Source: Chlamydiifrater phoenicopteri | GTDB taxonomy: Bacteria; Chlamydiota; Chlamydiia; Chlamydiales; Chlamydiaceae | Assembly (NCBI RefSeq): GCF_902807005.1 | Contig: NZ_LR777658.1 | Location: 372,001-436,000 of the forward strand | Direction: 5' to 3' | DNA: 64,000 nt | Shown here: positions 17,264 to 26,855 of the stretch, one piece after another | Position numbering within the stretch: the stretch's first letter is position 1 | How the letters are laid out: each line of letters opens with the position of its first letter | Notes under the pieces: model-generated | What the model was told of the DNA's origin: nothing | The model's database searches: none | The model's input: the letters and a program-made list of their open reading frames with translations, nothing else | Translations under genes and position numbers: made by a program

Positions 17264-20035
17264 ATGCAGAGAGCCATTCGCCTACTGCTGAACTTGGATT
17301 TCGGTGGAGAGTTTAGAACAGGGCTTTTTCTTTGTTTGGGTCTTGTCTGGGGGATTGGCTGCTATGGAACGCTTACTCTTTCCGAGGGACTGTTTCTTGA
17401 AAATGTTGGAGCAAGCAAACTCCCCTCCATATACTTCTTTTCTTCCGTGTTTCTTTGTGTTTGTTCAGCGCTCTTTCTCTACAATATGACAAAAAAAAGA
17501 GTGTCATCGACTATGCTCTTTGTTCTCTCCGTTGCAGGAATGACAGTTTCTAACATAGTCATGCTAGGCTTCTTTTTATTTAAATCTCCTGCAGAACTTC
17601 GAACCGCGTTTTTTGTTTATCGCACCCTGTCTTGGAGTTTAACTGTCTTATCGTACACGACCTTTTGGGGGTTCACAGACCAGTTCTTTGATATCCAAGA
17701 CGGGAAGAAATATTTTTGCATATTCAATGCCATTATATTTCTAGGAGATGCTTTAGGTAGCGGTAGTATTTCTTGGTTTATAAACCACCTAGGAGTTTCC
17801 GGAATTCTTATTAGCTTCATAATATGTCTTATTTGTGTTTTTCCTATAGTAATCTACATATCTAAGTCATTAAATGAGCTTTCCGATGATCATCACCATT
17901 ACTTAGAAACAGAATATTTCCCCAACTTTTGGCAGTCAGTTAAAATTTGTTTTAAGGATAAATTTACCTTCTACTTGCTAGCCTTCTACTTTCTTATGCA
18001 GCTTCTAGCTGTAACGACCGAATTTAACTATATGAAGACCTTTTCTAGGGTTTTTTCTTCTTCAGATTCGGAATACAAGCTAGTCGCCTTCTTGGGAAGC
18101 TGCTCCCTTTGGATATCCTTAGGGAATATGATCTTTGCTCTGTTCGCTTACAGCAGAATCGTTAGAAGAATAGGGGTAAGTAATATCATTATGATTGCCC
18201 CCTTTTGTTTTTTGAAGTTTTTCATTTTATTTTTGTTTTATGATTCTCTAGGTATTGCAGTTCTTGGAATGATTGCTAGGGAAGGGGTTACTTACGCCTT
18301 AGACGACAATAATTTGCAACTGTTAATTTATGGAGTCCCTAATCGCGTTAGAAATCAATTAAGAATAGCTATAGAGTCCTTTTTAGAACCTGTAGGAATG
18401 TTGTTTTGTTCTTTCCTTTGTTTCTTATTGGACGCACAAGTTAAATTTAGTCTGCTCATAGCTTCGATTGCTACAGTTGTGGGCTTCACCCTCCGTTCAG
18501 AGTATTCAAAGGCGATTTTTATTAATCTTTCATCTCACGTCATTTTGTGGGGAAAAACTTTGAAGGATTGGTTGAAAACTGTCTCTTCAAGAGAGAAACG
18601 ACAGATCGAACGCCAGTTTCTTATCAATTTAAAACACTCTAGCGAAAAAAACCGGATGTTTGCTTTCCAGAACATCCTAGATATGGGAAATAGAAATCTT
18701 CTACCTAGACTTCTAGCAAATATGAATAAATTCAGTTTGCCAAATAAGATCAGGGCTCTAGATATGTTAAAAAACTCTGCATGGGCAAGAGATTCATTAA
18801 CCATAGAATTTCTTAGGCGATGGAATAATACAATTCCTCATCCAGCAATCAAAGCTGCTATACATTTGTATTTTGCCGAACAATCACTCCTCTCTCCACA
18901 AATGGTGCTACCGGATTTAAGAGAAGATAATCGCTCAGACAAACTATTAGCAGCGATCCTTACTGTAAGAAGGTTTTATCGTGAAGGTGAACATAGATTG
19001 TTGGCCGACTCCCTTTTAGAAAAATTGCTCAAATCTTCGGATGAAAATGCCTTATTGCTTGGGTTAACAGTTTTAGAATTTGAAAAAAATCCAGGAAACT
19101 TAGCAACCATTTTTGAATATACAGACCAATCTTGTATGGAGGTTCGTCTTAAGGTTTGTAGAGCAATCAAAGCATCTATTCGCCCCCATCAAAAAGAGTA
19201 TTTTAAGACTTTAATAAAGATGTTAAAAGACTGCTCTCATCCTGAAGGAGTAGTAGATTTAATGCACGCAATAGGCGTTATTTTAGATTCTTCAACAGTG
19301 AGAGAGTTTTTGTTAACCGCAACAAATTTGAAAGCTAAAGCAAGACGACATGCTGAGCTCATTATAGCAAACCTCAGTGAAGATACAACAGAGAAGCTAC
19401 TAGAAATATTTACTGATAACACTATGCATAATCGTACGAGGATTCTTTGCGCACGTATTTTAAGTAAAACTTCTCCAGATTCTTTAAAAGAAAATGCTTA
19501 TCATATTATCAAGACAAAGATACAAAAAGCCTGCTTTTACGCTTATCATAAAGAGATCTTAAGGCAGGCATACCCTAAATATGACCTTTCTTTGCTTCAA
19601 CATACTCTTCAATCTAATTATGATTCTGAAGTGAATTTCATATTGGAAGTACTAGGATTTATAGGAGGAGCTGAAAGATCGGATATTTTGACCAGAGCGC
19701 TTACAGGAAAAAATAAAAAAACTCGAGCGCAAGCTCTAGAATCTTTAGAAAAGCACTGTGATAATGGGTTATTCTCTTTAATAGAGCCCTTGACAATCCC
19801 TGATGGTGAGAGGTTTTTTGGTAAAAAATTTTTAAAGATGGGAGGCTCCCCCCTTTCATTAAAAGAGCTTTTACACCACATGGAGTCATCACCTTCTAGA
19901 CTAAATAAATTAACCGCTAGACAACTTAAAAGAGAGCTTTCCGTTATCGACCCCTCTTATAATCCGTCAACCTGGCAGCAGACAGAGCACTCCGAAGATG
20001 CTATGGTTATAAAGGAAAGCTTTTTCCCCATCTAA
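17264..20035 (+). CDS. Nucleotide-transporter-like membrane protein with C-terminal HEAT repeats
   Basis: A 923-residue CT234-like protein. Residues 1 to about 420 form roughly ten to twelve hydrophobic helices with the look of the bacterial ATP/ADP translocase (NTT/Tlc) or MFS fold, including the conserved-type SWSLTVLSYTTFWGF region. Residues about 440-900 are soluble and built from repeated antiparallel helix pairs that read as HEAT/ARM-like repeats (for example FAFQNILDMGNRNLLPRLLAN). True nucleotide transport is not shown. The ATG at 17264 is preferred over the GTG at 17255 because TAGGTAGG then falls at good spacing. It is followed after 14 bases by a small cyclic-nucleotide-binding-domain gene, very likely co-transcribed and functionally linked. 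Confidence 0.82.
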   Translation: MQRAIRLLLNLDFGGEFRTGLFLCLGLVWGIGCYGTLTLSEGLFLENVGASKLPSIYFFSSVFLCVCSALFLYNMTKKRVSSTMLFVLSVAGMTVSNIVMLGFFLFKSPAELRTAFFVYRTLSWSLTVLSYTTFWGFTDQFFDIQDGKKYFCIFNAIIFLGDALGSGSISWFINHLGVSGILISFIICLICVFPIVIYISKSLNELSDDHHHYLETEYFPNFWQSVKICFKDKFTFYLLAFYFLMQLLAVTTEFNYMKTFSRVFSSSDSEYKLVAFLGSCSLWISLGNMIFALFAYSRIVRRIGVSNIIMIAPFCFLKFFILFLFYDSLGIAVLGMIAREGVTYALDDNNLQLLIYGVPNRVRNQLRIAIESFLEPVGMLFCSFLCFLLDAQVKFSLLIASIATVVGFTLRSEYSKAIFINLSSHVILWGKTLKDWLKTVSSREKRQIERQFLINLKHSSEKNRMFAFQNILDMGNRNLLPRLLANMNKFSLPNKIRALDMLKNSAWARDSLTIEFLRRWNNTIPHPAIKAAIHLYFAEQSLLSPQMVLPDLREDNRSDKLLAAILTVRRFYREGEHRLLADSLLEKLLKSSDENALLLGLTVLEFEKNPGNLATIFEYTDQSCMEVRLKVCRAIKASIRPHQKEYFKTLIKMLKDCSHPEGVVDLMHAIGVILDSSTVREFLLTATNLKAKARRHAELIIANLSEDTTEKLLEIFTDNTMHNRTRILCARILSKTSPDSLKENAYHIIKTKIQKACFYAYHKEILRQAYPKYDLSLLQHTLQSNYDSEVNFILEVLGFIGGAERSDILTRALTGKNKKTRAQALESLEKHCDNGLFSLIEPLTIPDGERFFGKKFLKMGGSPLSLKELLHHMESSPSRLNKLTARQLKRELSVIDPSYNPSTWQQTEHSEDAMVIKESFFPI

Positions 20036-20049
20036 ATATAAGGGTTATT

Positions 20050-20481
20050 ATGACAGCATATTCTATGAATCTGATTGATAAAGCTTTCCTTTTAAAAAAG
20101 ACTTCCTTTTTTAGTTCCTTAGATATGGATGTTCTTTTAGCGATTGCTGATAGGACCGATAATCTTACTTTTAAGCCAAAATCAGAAATTTTTGAAGTAG
20201 GCCAACCAGGATTTAGTCTCTACATTATAGCTGAAGGAACAGTAACCATTAGGGGTGCTTCTAAAGAAATTCTTGATGAACTTAAGCCGGAAGAATGTTT
20301 CGGAGAAGAAAGTTTATTTAACAACAGATTTAGAGAATATTCAGCGTTAGCAAAAACCTTCGTTCGAGTGTTAGCTCTTAGTAAGGGGCAGTTTCTAAGT
20401 ATTTTAGAAGAGTGCCCTTCTGTAGCGTTGTCTATTTTAGAGTTATATTCAAAACAAGTCTCTTTTAGGAGTAGAGAATAA
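20050..20481 (+). CDS. Small cyclic-nucleotide-binding-domain protein
   Basis: A 143-residue CT235-like protein that is almost entirely one cNMP-binding (CAP/PKA-R) beta-barrel domain. The usual order is visible: an N-terminal helix with the F-x-x-L type start, EVGQPGFSLYIIAEG (about residues 56-70), and a phosphate-binding-cassette-like stretch with FGEESLF (about residues 95-101) followed by an Arg in NRFREYS. Residues after that Arg differ from the canonical cAMP cassette (R-x-A), so ligand binding is uncertain. There is no DNA-binding helix-turn-helix and no kinase domain. The partner is probably the membrane protein encoded just upstream. The gene ends at the base before a strong hairpin shared with acpP. 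Confidence 0.8.
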   Translation: MTAYSMNLIDKAFLLKKTSFFSSLDMDVLLAIADRTDNLTFKPKSEIFEVGQPGFSLYIIAEGTVTIRGASKEILDELKPEECFGEESLFNNRFREYSALAKTFVRVLALSKGQFLSILEECPSVALSILELYSKQVSFRSRE

Positions 20482-20509
20482 AAAAGCTTCAAAAAAATTT
20501 GAAGCTTTT
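20482..20509. terminator. Bidirectional terminator between convergent CT235-like gene and acpP
   Basis: A perfect 12-base-pair stem (AAAAGCTTCAAA / TTTGAAGCTTTT) closes a four-base A loop. On each strand the stem ends in a T-run, so it can stop transcripts arriving from either side. It begins one base after the + strand stop codon and lies 31 bases past the acpP stop. Confidence 0.85.
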
Positions 20510-20540
20510 ACTCTTTTCCATCTCAAATTAGAAGGCGAAA

Positions 20541-20774
20541 TTACGATTGCTTTGATTGAATAAATTCAATGACATCTCTGACAGTACGAAGGCCTTCCGC
20601 TTCTTCTTCAGAAATTTCGAAGTTAAATTTCTCCTCAAAAGTCATAATCAATTCTGTCAAATCAAGGCTATCAGCGTTCAAATCTTCGATGAAAGATTTA
20701 TCGAGGGTAACCTCTTCTTTGCTTACTCCCAGCTGTTCTACGACAATGTCTATGATTTCTTCTTGTAAACTCAT
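20541..20774 (-). CDS. acpP: Acyl carrier protein
   Basis: A 77-residue acidic protein carrying growing acyl chains on a 4'-phosphopantetheine arm. The attachment serine is Ser in NADSLDL (about residue 37). Length and acidic helical composition are standard. It is the last gene of the minus-strand run fabH-fabD-fabG-acpP and lies 65 bases after fabG. AcpS, which adds the arm, is encoded at 40960 in the same window. LpxD also needs its acyl form. Transcription ends at the hairpin at 20482-20509. Confidence 0.97.
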   Translation of the reverse strand: MSLQEEIIDIVVEQLGVSKEEVTLDKSFIEDLNADSLDLTELIMTFEEKFNFEISEEEAEGLRTVRDVIEFIQSKQS

Positions 20775-20839
20775 CTATAATTCCTTTTCGATTAATTATA
20801 TTTTTATTTCACGAAACACTATATCAAGGTCTTTTCTTA

Positions 20840-21592
20840 TTATGAGGTTATTCCTCCGTCAACAGTTATAACTTGAGATGTTATGTAGGAAGACCATGGA
20901 GAAGCCAAAAATAACGCTGCCCCAGCAATATCCTCTACAGAACCTAATCGAGCTAGAGGAGTCATTTTTATCCAAGCAGCTTTTAGCTCTTCTTTTAGTA
21001 CAGCAGTCATATCTGTTTGAATATACCCTGGAGCTATGCAGTTTACTCGAATGTTTCTAGAGCCCACTTCCTTGGCTAAAGCTTTAGAAAAACCTATTAT
21101 TCCTGCTTTAGATGCGGCATAGTTAGTTTGTCCAGGATTTCCTGTTTTTCCCACAATAGAAGTGATATTTATGATTGACCCTGACCTAGCTTTCATCATA
21201 TGCCGAATTGCAGAAGAGCAGGTATAAAACACTGAAGATAAATTAGTCTGTATAACAGCATTCCACTCTTCTTCGGACATCTTCATAAGCAGATTATCTT
21301 TGGTAATTCCAGCATTGTTTACCAAAATGTCCAATCCCCCATGTCTTTCTAAAAAGCGCGCCATGGCTTCTTGAATTTGAGGGAGAGAGGTTACATCAAC
21401 TTTAGCATAGGAAACTCCACCGGTATTGCCTAAAGACAAGAGTTCTTCAGCGGCCTTCTGACATCCGCTTTCGTTCGTTCCCCAAATTTCTACCGTTGCT
21501 CCGTGCTCTACAAAAGCTTTGGCTATACCAAATCCTATACCTCGGTTTCCTCCTGTAACAATAGCTTTTTTTCCCTCGAGAAAATTTTTCAT
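20840..21592 (-). CDS. fabG: 3-oxoacyl-ACP reductase
   Basis: A 250-residue short-chain dehydrogenase/reductase that reduces 3-oxoacyl-ACP with NADPH. The N-terminal glycine motif GGNRGIG (about residues 15-21), NNAG (about 92-95), catalytic Ser in ITSIVG and the YAASK pair (Tyr, Lys about 158-162) are all present, so the active site is intact. Fits the family in length. It lies 9 bases downstream of fabD on the same strand, followed by acpP. Confidence 0.96.
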   Translation of the reverse strand: MKNFLEGKKAIVTGGNRGIGFGIAKAFVEHGATVEIWGTNESGCQKAAEELLSLGNTGGVSYAKVDVTSLPQIQEAMARFLERHGGLDILVNNAGITKDNLLMKMSEEEWNAVIQTNLSSVFYTCSSAIRHMMKARSGSIINITSIVGKTGNPGQTNYAASKAGIIGFSKALAKEVGSRNIRVNCIAPGYIQTDMTAVLKEELKAAWIKMTPLARLGSVEDIAGAALFLASPWSSYITSQVITVDGGITS

Positions 21593-21601
21593 AAAAGCCC
21601 T

Positions 21602-22531
21602 TTATTGTTTCGTGTTCGATAAAAATTTCTCTATGCTTTTCACGCAACCTATGTTTTCAGTAGGATGTGTAACGCCTATTAGACTATTTATTCCAGACAA
21701 AACCTTTCCACACCCCACTTCCAGAAAAGCATCACATTCCGCATCCATTGTTAAACAACCTTGATACCAACGAGTTGGAGATGTTATTTGCCGGAGAAGT
21801 TGAGAGCGAAAAATTTCTATAGAATCGCAGAAAGATCCTGAATAATTGGAAATGACTTTAATGGGAGTTTCTCGGATATCCAGTTCTTCTAGGTATGGAA
21901 CAAGACGATCTTCTGCAGATTGCATAAGAGGAGAGTGAAAAGCGCCAAAAACGTTCAAAGGGACAACTTTTCTTGCTCCAATAGACTTAAATATAGCTAT
22001 AGATTCATCTATTTTTTCTTTAACACCAGAAATTACAATTTGAGAAGGAGCATTATAGTTCGCTATCCATACATCCCCTATACTGGAAACAGTTTCTTCA
22101 ACAACTTCAGGAGACAGTCCAATTACAGCAGCCATGCCCCCGCTTGTTTGCAGGCAAGCTTCATTCATAAGCTGGCCCCTCATTTTTATAAGGGGTAAAA
22201 CATCATCAAAAGAAACAGCGCCAGAAGCTGTAAGGGCTGTGTATTCTCCTAAACTTAGTCCTGCAGTACAATGAACATTAATATCAATGAGTGATTTTAT
22301 CACAGATAACGTAGCTATACCATGAACATAAATAGCTAGTTGACTATTTGCTGTTTCCAGTAACGTTTCTTTTGGGCCAAAAAACATTAAAGAAGAGAGG
22401 TTGAACTTTAGAATATCATCGGCTTTTTCAAAGACTTCTGCTGCTACAGGATAATTTTTTTTAAGATCTTCACCCATGCCAACGTATTGGGAGCCTTGCC
22501 CAGAAAATAACATGGCTACTTTCTCTTTCAT
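21602..22531 (-). CDS. fabD: Malonyl-CoA:ACP transacylase
   Basis: A 309-residue enzyme that moves malonyl from CoA to ACP. GQGSQ (residues 10-14) forms the oxyanion region. The nucleophile Ser is in GLSLGEY (about residues 93-99), where Leu stands in place of the common His before Ser. The second catalytic His is in FGAFHSPLM (about residue 200), and an Arg-containing MRGQLM is present. All catalytic residues are present. It lies 4 bases after fabH and 9 bases before fabG, a tight operon. Confidence 0.96.
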   Translation of the reverse strand: MKEKVAMLFSGQGSQYVGMGEDLKKNYPVAAEVFEKADDILKFNLSSLMFFGPKETLLETANSQLAIYVHGIATLSVIKSLIDINVHCTAGLSLGEYTALTASGAVSFDDVLPLIKMRGQLMNEACLQTSGGMAAVIGLSPEVVEETVSSIGDVWIANYNAPSQIVISGVKEKIDESIAIFKSIGARKVVPLNVFGAFHSPLMQSAEDRLVPYLEELDIRETPIKVISNYSGSFCDSIEIFRSQLLRQITSPTRWYQGCLTMDAECDAFLEVGCGKVLSGINSLIGVTHPTENIGCVKSIEKFLSNTKQ

Positions 22532-22535
22532 ATTC

Positions 22536-23534
22536 CTATCCTCGAACCTTATTCAAAATGACAGCTCCCCAAGAAAGCCCCCCTCCAAAAGCGACTAAAA
22601 GGAGATTATCATCAAATTCTATAGAGTGTTTAGATAGCAACTCATCTAAAGCTATTCCTACCGATGAAGCAGCAGTATTACCATATTTGCCGACAGTTTT
22701 GAAGACTTTTTCTTCGTTAATGTCAAAACGCTTGGCTATGGCATCAATGATTCTTTCATTAGCCTGGTGCGGAACAAGCCAATCTAAGTCTTCCTCATTA
22801 AGACCTGCTTTTTCTATACATTCTTTGGCCGCAGATTCCATACGCCGCACAGCGTGCTTGAAAACTTCCTTGCCTTCCATGGTTATATAATGGAGGTCTT
22901 TTTCAAGAGTTTCTTTGGAGGCTGGCAGTTTACTTCCTCCAGCGGGAAGGCTTAGTAGATCTGCCATGCTCCCGTCTGCACCAAGGCATACATTGGAAAT
23001 GCTTAAAGACCCCGGCTGTTCTCTTCCAATAATTGCAGCAGAAGCTCCGTCTCCAAACAAAACGCAGGTGTTGCGATCTCTGTAATTTACAAAAGAGGAT
23101 AGTTTGTCTGCGGCTATTAGCAATACATTATTATACAATCCAGATTCAACATAAGACTTAGCCACAGAAAGTCCGTAAAGGAACCCTGTACATGCCGCCA
23201 AACAATCAAAAGCTGGGATATCCTTTAACTTTAGATAATCTTGAGCTAGAGCAGCACAAGCAGGAAAAATGTAATCGGGAGCTGAAGTGGAAAAAATTAT
23301 GCAGTCGATACTTTCCTTTGGAATCCCTGCTTTCTCTATAGCTCTTTCAGCCGCTTTAGCTCCCATAGAGGAAGTGCTTTCGTCTTTTTCTGCTATCCTA
23401 CGTTCTCTCATTCCTGTTCTGGAAACAATCCATTCATTAGATGTATCTACAATCTTTTCTAAATCCGCGTTGGATAAAACTCTTTTAGGAAGGTAAGAAC
23501 CTGTTGCTAATATTGCTGCTCTTATCTTTTTCAC
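22536..23534 (-). CDS. fabH: 3-oxoacyl-ACP synthase III
   Basis: A 332-residue condensing enzyme that starts fatty-acid synthesis from acetyl-CoA and malonyl-ACP. The thiolase-fold catalytic triad is visible: Cys in AACTGFLYG (about residue 113), His in VPHQANERI (about residue 257) and Asn in YGNTAASS (about residue 288). Length is typical. It is the first gene of the minus-strand fab cluster, and its promoter should lie in the 137-base gap before the divergent recR gene. Confidence 0.96.
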   Translation of the reverse strand: MKKIRAAILATGSYLPKRVLSNADLEKIVDTSNEWIVSRTGMRERRIAEKDESTSSMGAKAAERAIEKAGIPKESIDCIIFSTSAPDYIFPACAALAQDYLKLKDIPAFDCLAACTGFLYGLSVAKSYVESGLYNNVLLIAADKLSSFVNYRDRNTCVLFGDGASAAIIGREQPGSLSISNVCLGADGSMADLLSLPAGGSKLPASKETLEKDLHYITMEGKEVFKHAVRRMESAAKECIEKAGLNEEDLDWLVPHQANERIIDAIAKRFDINEEKVFKTVGKYGNTAASSVGIALDELLSKHSIEFDDNLLLVAFGGGLSWGAVILNKVRG

Positions 23535-23671
23535 AAAAAACCATCTAAGTAGAAAAAAGAGAAGTATACTAATAGAAGAGTTTATACTCTAACCTTTATT
23601 TCAATCTCGACGAACTCTATAAGATTTGTTAACCTAAGCCAGACCCCTATTTGCGTGCGTAAAATAAAATT

Positions 23672-24274
23672 ATGATTAAGTATCCACAGTATTTATTTAG
23701 GTTGATTTCTGCTTTAAAGAGACTTCCTGGAATTGGCTATAAAACAGCAGAAAAACTGGCTTTCGAGATGTTATTATGGCCTGAAGAAAAGTTGAAAGAA
23801 GTTTCTTCAGCTATTCAAGATGTTTCTGAAGCGGTATCTTTTTGTTCTGAATGCTTCTGTCTAAAAGACGTTCATGATGCGTGTTCCTTTTGCTCTGATC
23901 CTGATAGGGAGTCTGAAAAGCTCTGTGTGGTCGCCTCTTGTAAAGACGTTTTTTTGTTAGAGAAGGCTAAAGTGTTTCGAGGAGACTATCACGTCTTGGG
24001 CTCCCTGCTGTCTCCTATTACAGGAAAGAAACCTGAGCTTGTTCGTATGCAAATGTTGAAAGAAAGAATACAAAAAAGAAGGTATAAAGAGATTATTATT
24101 TCTTTAGATGCAACTCTGGAAGGCGATACAACTGCAATGTTCATAAAAGAAGAACTTCTAGAATACGATGTAGCTATATCTAGGCTAGCCTTGGGAATCC
24201 CTATGGGGTTGTCTTTTGACTATGTAGACTCAGGGACATTAGCTAGAGCCTTCTCTGGCAGGAATTCATATTAA
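23672..24274 (+). CDS. recR: Recombination mediator RecR
   Basis: A 200-residue DNA repair protein of the RecFOR pathway. An N-terminal helix-hairpin-helix is seen as LPGIGYKTAEKLAFEML (about residues 19-35). Next come a Cys4 zinc element (Cys residues between about 58 and 75) and a TOPRIM domain starting at CVVASCKDVFLLE. The C-terminal region with LALGIPMGLSFDYVDSGTL carries the Walker-like end of the family. Full length and intact. It is divergent from fabH, with 153 bases between it and bamA. Confidence 0.95.
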   Translation: MIKYPQYLFRLISALKRLPGIGYKTAEKLAFEMLLWPEEKLKEVSSAIQDVSEAVSFCSECFCLKDVHDACSFCSDPDRESEKLCVVASCKDVFLLEKAKVFRGDYHVLGSLLSPITGKKPELVRMQMLKERIQKRRYKEIIISLDATLEGDTTAMFIKEELLEYDVAISRLALGIPMGLSFDYVDSGTLARAFSGRNSY

Positions 24275-24427
24275 TCTTGCGCTAAAAGCTTTTGTTTTTC
24301 TAAGATCTCGCATTTGGCGCTGTGCGTGAGTGCGTCCGTTATCAAACATCGGGTTTTCTCTCGGTGTTCTGGCGTTTTGCGCCACATTGAAATCGCGTTG
24401 AGTCATTGCTCTATAGGTGTCCCATAC

Positions 24428-26791
24428 ATGAAAGATAAGCGTAATTTTTTATTTCTACTATTTTTGCTTCAATCTTCCATAACAATGTCTGCAGAACAAA
24501 TTATTGGGGATAATCGTTCGGTAGTAGATAAAGTCGAGATCGTTGTTGAAGGCAAACGAAACAGATCTAGACACAAAACTCCGGAAATTAAGGTTAAGGA
24601 AGGCTCTTTGTTTTCTCAAACAGAGTTTGATAAGGATCTGAGAGATTTATCTAAAGACTATGATAGAGTCGAACCTCAAGTTTCCTTTTCTAACGGTAAA
24701 GCTCACCTCAAAGTCATTTTAATAGAAAAGCCTGTAATCCGTAAAATTGAAGTCGTTGGGAATAAAGAGTTTTCTGAATATAAAATTCTGCGCACCTTAC
24801 AATTAACTCGAGACACCCAATTTGAAAGAGAAAAATTTCTTAAGTCCTTTGAAACGTTGAGAACCTCCTACCTAAAACGAGGCTTTTTTGAATCAGACCT
24901 TTCTTACGAGCTAGATCATGATGAAAGCCTAGGAGTCATTGATATTAAAATTAATATTAATGAAGGGGTTTGCGGTAGAATTAAAAAGCTTAAGCTTTGC
25001 GGACTAAATAAGTCCGAGCGTAACGATGTTCAAGAATTCATGGTCACTAAAGCTTACAGCCCTTGTTTTAGTTGGTTCACTGGAGCAGGCTTGTATCATC
25101 CAGAAATGATCGAGCAAGACGCTTTTGGTGTAACTAACTATCTACAAAATTTGGGTTATGCTGATGCAAAGGTGGAAATTCAGCAAGAGACCGATTGCAA
25201 AGGAAACATTATCCTTTGTTTTGATGTGAAGAAAGGTCCAAAATATAGGTTGGGACATGTACACGTAGAAGGTTTTGCTTGCCTGCCGAGAAAAGCCGTG
25301 GAAAAGCAAATGTTGGTAGGTTCTGGCGATTTGTTTTGTTCAGAAAAAATTTGGACGAGTTCACAGAAAATCAGAGACTTGTACGCTAAATATGGGTACA
25401 TTAATGCCAATGTAGACGTTTCCTTTAGCTTACACCCCACCCTCCCTGTATATGACGTTTGTTACTCTGTAACCGAAGGAGAACCCTATAGAGTTGGCCT
25501 TATCAAAATTACAGGAAATACGAGAACTAAACAAGATGTCATCCTGCACGAAAGCTGCTTGTTCCCTGGAGACCGCTTTAACAAATCCAATCTAGAGGAA
25601 ACAGAACAACGACTAAGAAATACAGGTTACTTTAATAGTGTAAGCGTTTATACCGTTCGCTCTCAACTAGATCCTTTAAACGTATCAGAGCAATATCGAG
25701 ATATTTATGTAGATGTTTCTGAAACTTCAACAGGTAACTTAGGATTGTTCTTAGGATTCAGTTCCTTGGACAATTTGTTCGGTGGAGTAGAGCTTTCGGA
25801 AAGCAACTTTTATCTGTTGGGTATCCGCAACTTTCTTAGTGAAGGGTTCCGTTGTTTGAGAGGTGGTGGAGAGTATCTTTTCTTGAAAGCAAATTTTGGA
25901 GAAAAGGTCACAGATTACACCATAAAGTGGACAAAGCCTCACTTTCTTAATACCCCCTGGATTCTAGGCGTGGAATTAGATAAATCTATCAATAGAGCTT
26001 TGTCTAAAGATTATGAAGTAGAGACATACGGTGGAAATGTCAGTACTACTTATATCATAACCAAAAACCTTCGTTACGGATTGTACTATCGAGGTAGCCA
26101 GACCAGCTTGGAGCGTAAAAACAAACAAGATCTTGTGGGTCCAGATCCCTCCACAAACAAAGGATTTGTTTCTGCAGCAGGAACACATCTAATTTATGAT
26201 TCCGTTTCTCCTCCAAGGAATCCTAAAAATGGGGTTCGAGCTAATGTGAATTTTGAAATTTCTGGATTGGGAGGCACCTACCACTTTACAAAACTCAAGC
26301 TTTCAGGTTCTGTTTACAGACAGCTGACCAAAAAAGGAGTCTTAAAACTCCGTGGAGAAGCTCAGTTTATTAAACCGTTTAGTGACACAACCATTGACGG
26401 AGTGCCTATTAGTGAGCGATTCTTCTTAGGAGGAGAAACTACTGTTAGAGGGTATAAATCCTTTATCATTGGTCCAAAGTATTCTGAAAATGAGCCTAAA
26501 GGAGGACTCACTTCTCTTCTTATCTCCGAAGAGTTTCAGTATCCTCTGGTGACACAGCCCAATGTAAGCGCCTTTGTATTTATGGACTCCGGTTTTGTAG
26601 GCCTAGAAGAATACAAAATTGATATTAAGGAATTAAGAGGAAGTGCTGGATTTGGGCTGCGCTTTGATGTAATGAACAATGTTCCAGTCATGATGGGATT
26701 TGGCTGGCCTTTCCGACCAACAGAGATCTTTGAAGGTAAAAAGATTGATGTTACACAAAGATTCTTCTTTGCTTTGGGAGGAATGTTCTAG
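24428..26791 (+). CDS. bamA: Outer-membrane assembly factor BamA (Omp85)
   Basis: A 787-residue protein that folds beta-barrel proteins into the outer membrane. The start is set at the ATG encoding MKDKRNFLFLLFLLQSS, a clear signal peptide; an in-frame extension of 38 codons back to 24314 lacks such a signal and is rejected. Five POTRA-type repeats fill about residues 30-420, and the C-terminal half is a 16-strand barrel. VPISERFFLGGETTVRGY near residue 670 corresponds to the conserved barrel loop with the VRGF/Y motif. The chain ends in a terminal aromatic-rich strand with final Phe. Followed after 65 bases by skp, the usual pairing. Confidence 0.95.
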   Translation: MKDKRNFLFLLFLLQSSITMSAEQIIGDNRSVVDKVEIVVEGKRNRSRHKTPEIKVKEGSLFSQTEFDKDLRDLSKDYDRVEPQVSFSNGKAHLKVILIEKPVIRKIEVVGNKEFSEYKILRTLQLTRDTQFEREKFLKSFETLRTSYLKRGFFESDLSYELDHDESLGVIDIKININEGVCGRIKKLKLCGLNKSERNDVQEFMVTKAYSPCFSWFTGAGLYHPEMIEQDAFGVTNYLQNLGYADAKVEIQQETDCKGNIILCFDVKKGPKYRLGHVHVEGFACLPRKAVEKQMLVGSGDLFCSEKIWTSSQKIRDLYAKYGYINANVDVSFSLHPTLPVYDVCYSVTEGEPYRVGLIKITGNTRTKQDVILHESCLFPGDRFNKSNLEETEQRLRNTGYFNSVSVYTVRSQLDPLNVSEQYRDIYVDVSETSTGNLGLFLGFSSLDNLFGGVELSESNFYLLGIRNFLSEGFRCLRGGGEYLFLKANFGEKVTDYTIKWTKPHFLNTPWILGVELDKSINRALSKDYEVETYGGNVSTTYIITKNLRYGLYYRGSQTSLERKNKQDLVGPDPSTNKGFVSAAGTHLIYDSVSPPRNPKNGVRANVNFEISGLGGTYHFTKLKLSGSVYRQLTKKGVLKLRGEAQFIKPFSDTTIDGVPISERFFLGGETTVRGYKSFIIGPKYSENEPKGGLTSLLISEEFQYPLVTQPNVSAFVFMDSGFVGLEEYKIDIKELRGSAGFGLRFDVMNNVPVMMGFGWPFRPTEIFEGKKIDVTQRFFFALGGMF

Positions 26792-26855
26792 ATAGGGATA
26801 TACTAGATTATTATCTAAAAATAGCTTTTAAAAACTTCTAGATTTTCAGGATGTT

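Noticed and set aside
21602..22531. FabD with Leu instead of His before the nucleophile Ser as a possible dead enzyme
   Set aside because: The nucleophile Ser, the catalytic His in FGAFHSP and the oxyanion motif are intact; GLSLGEY forms occur in active family members.
20541..23534. A new biosynthetic cluster around acpP
   Set aside because: fabH-fabD-fabG-acpP is the ordinary type II fatty acid synthesis cluster of Chlamydia.
24314..24427. 38-residue N-terminal extension of BamA
   Set aside because: It would bury a clear signal peptide that starts at the internal ATG at 24428.
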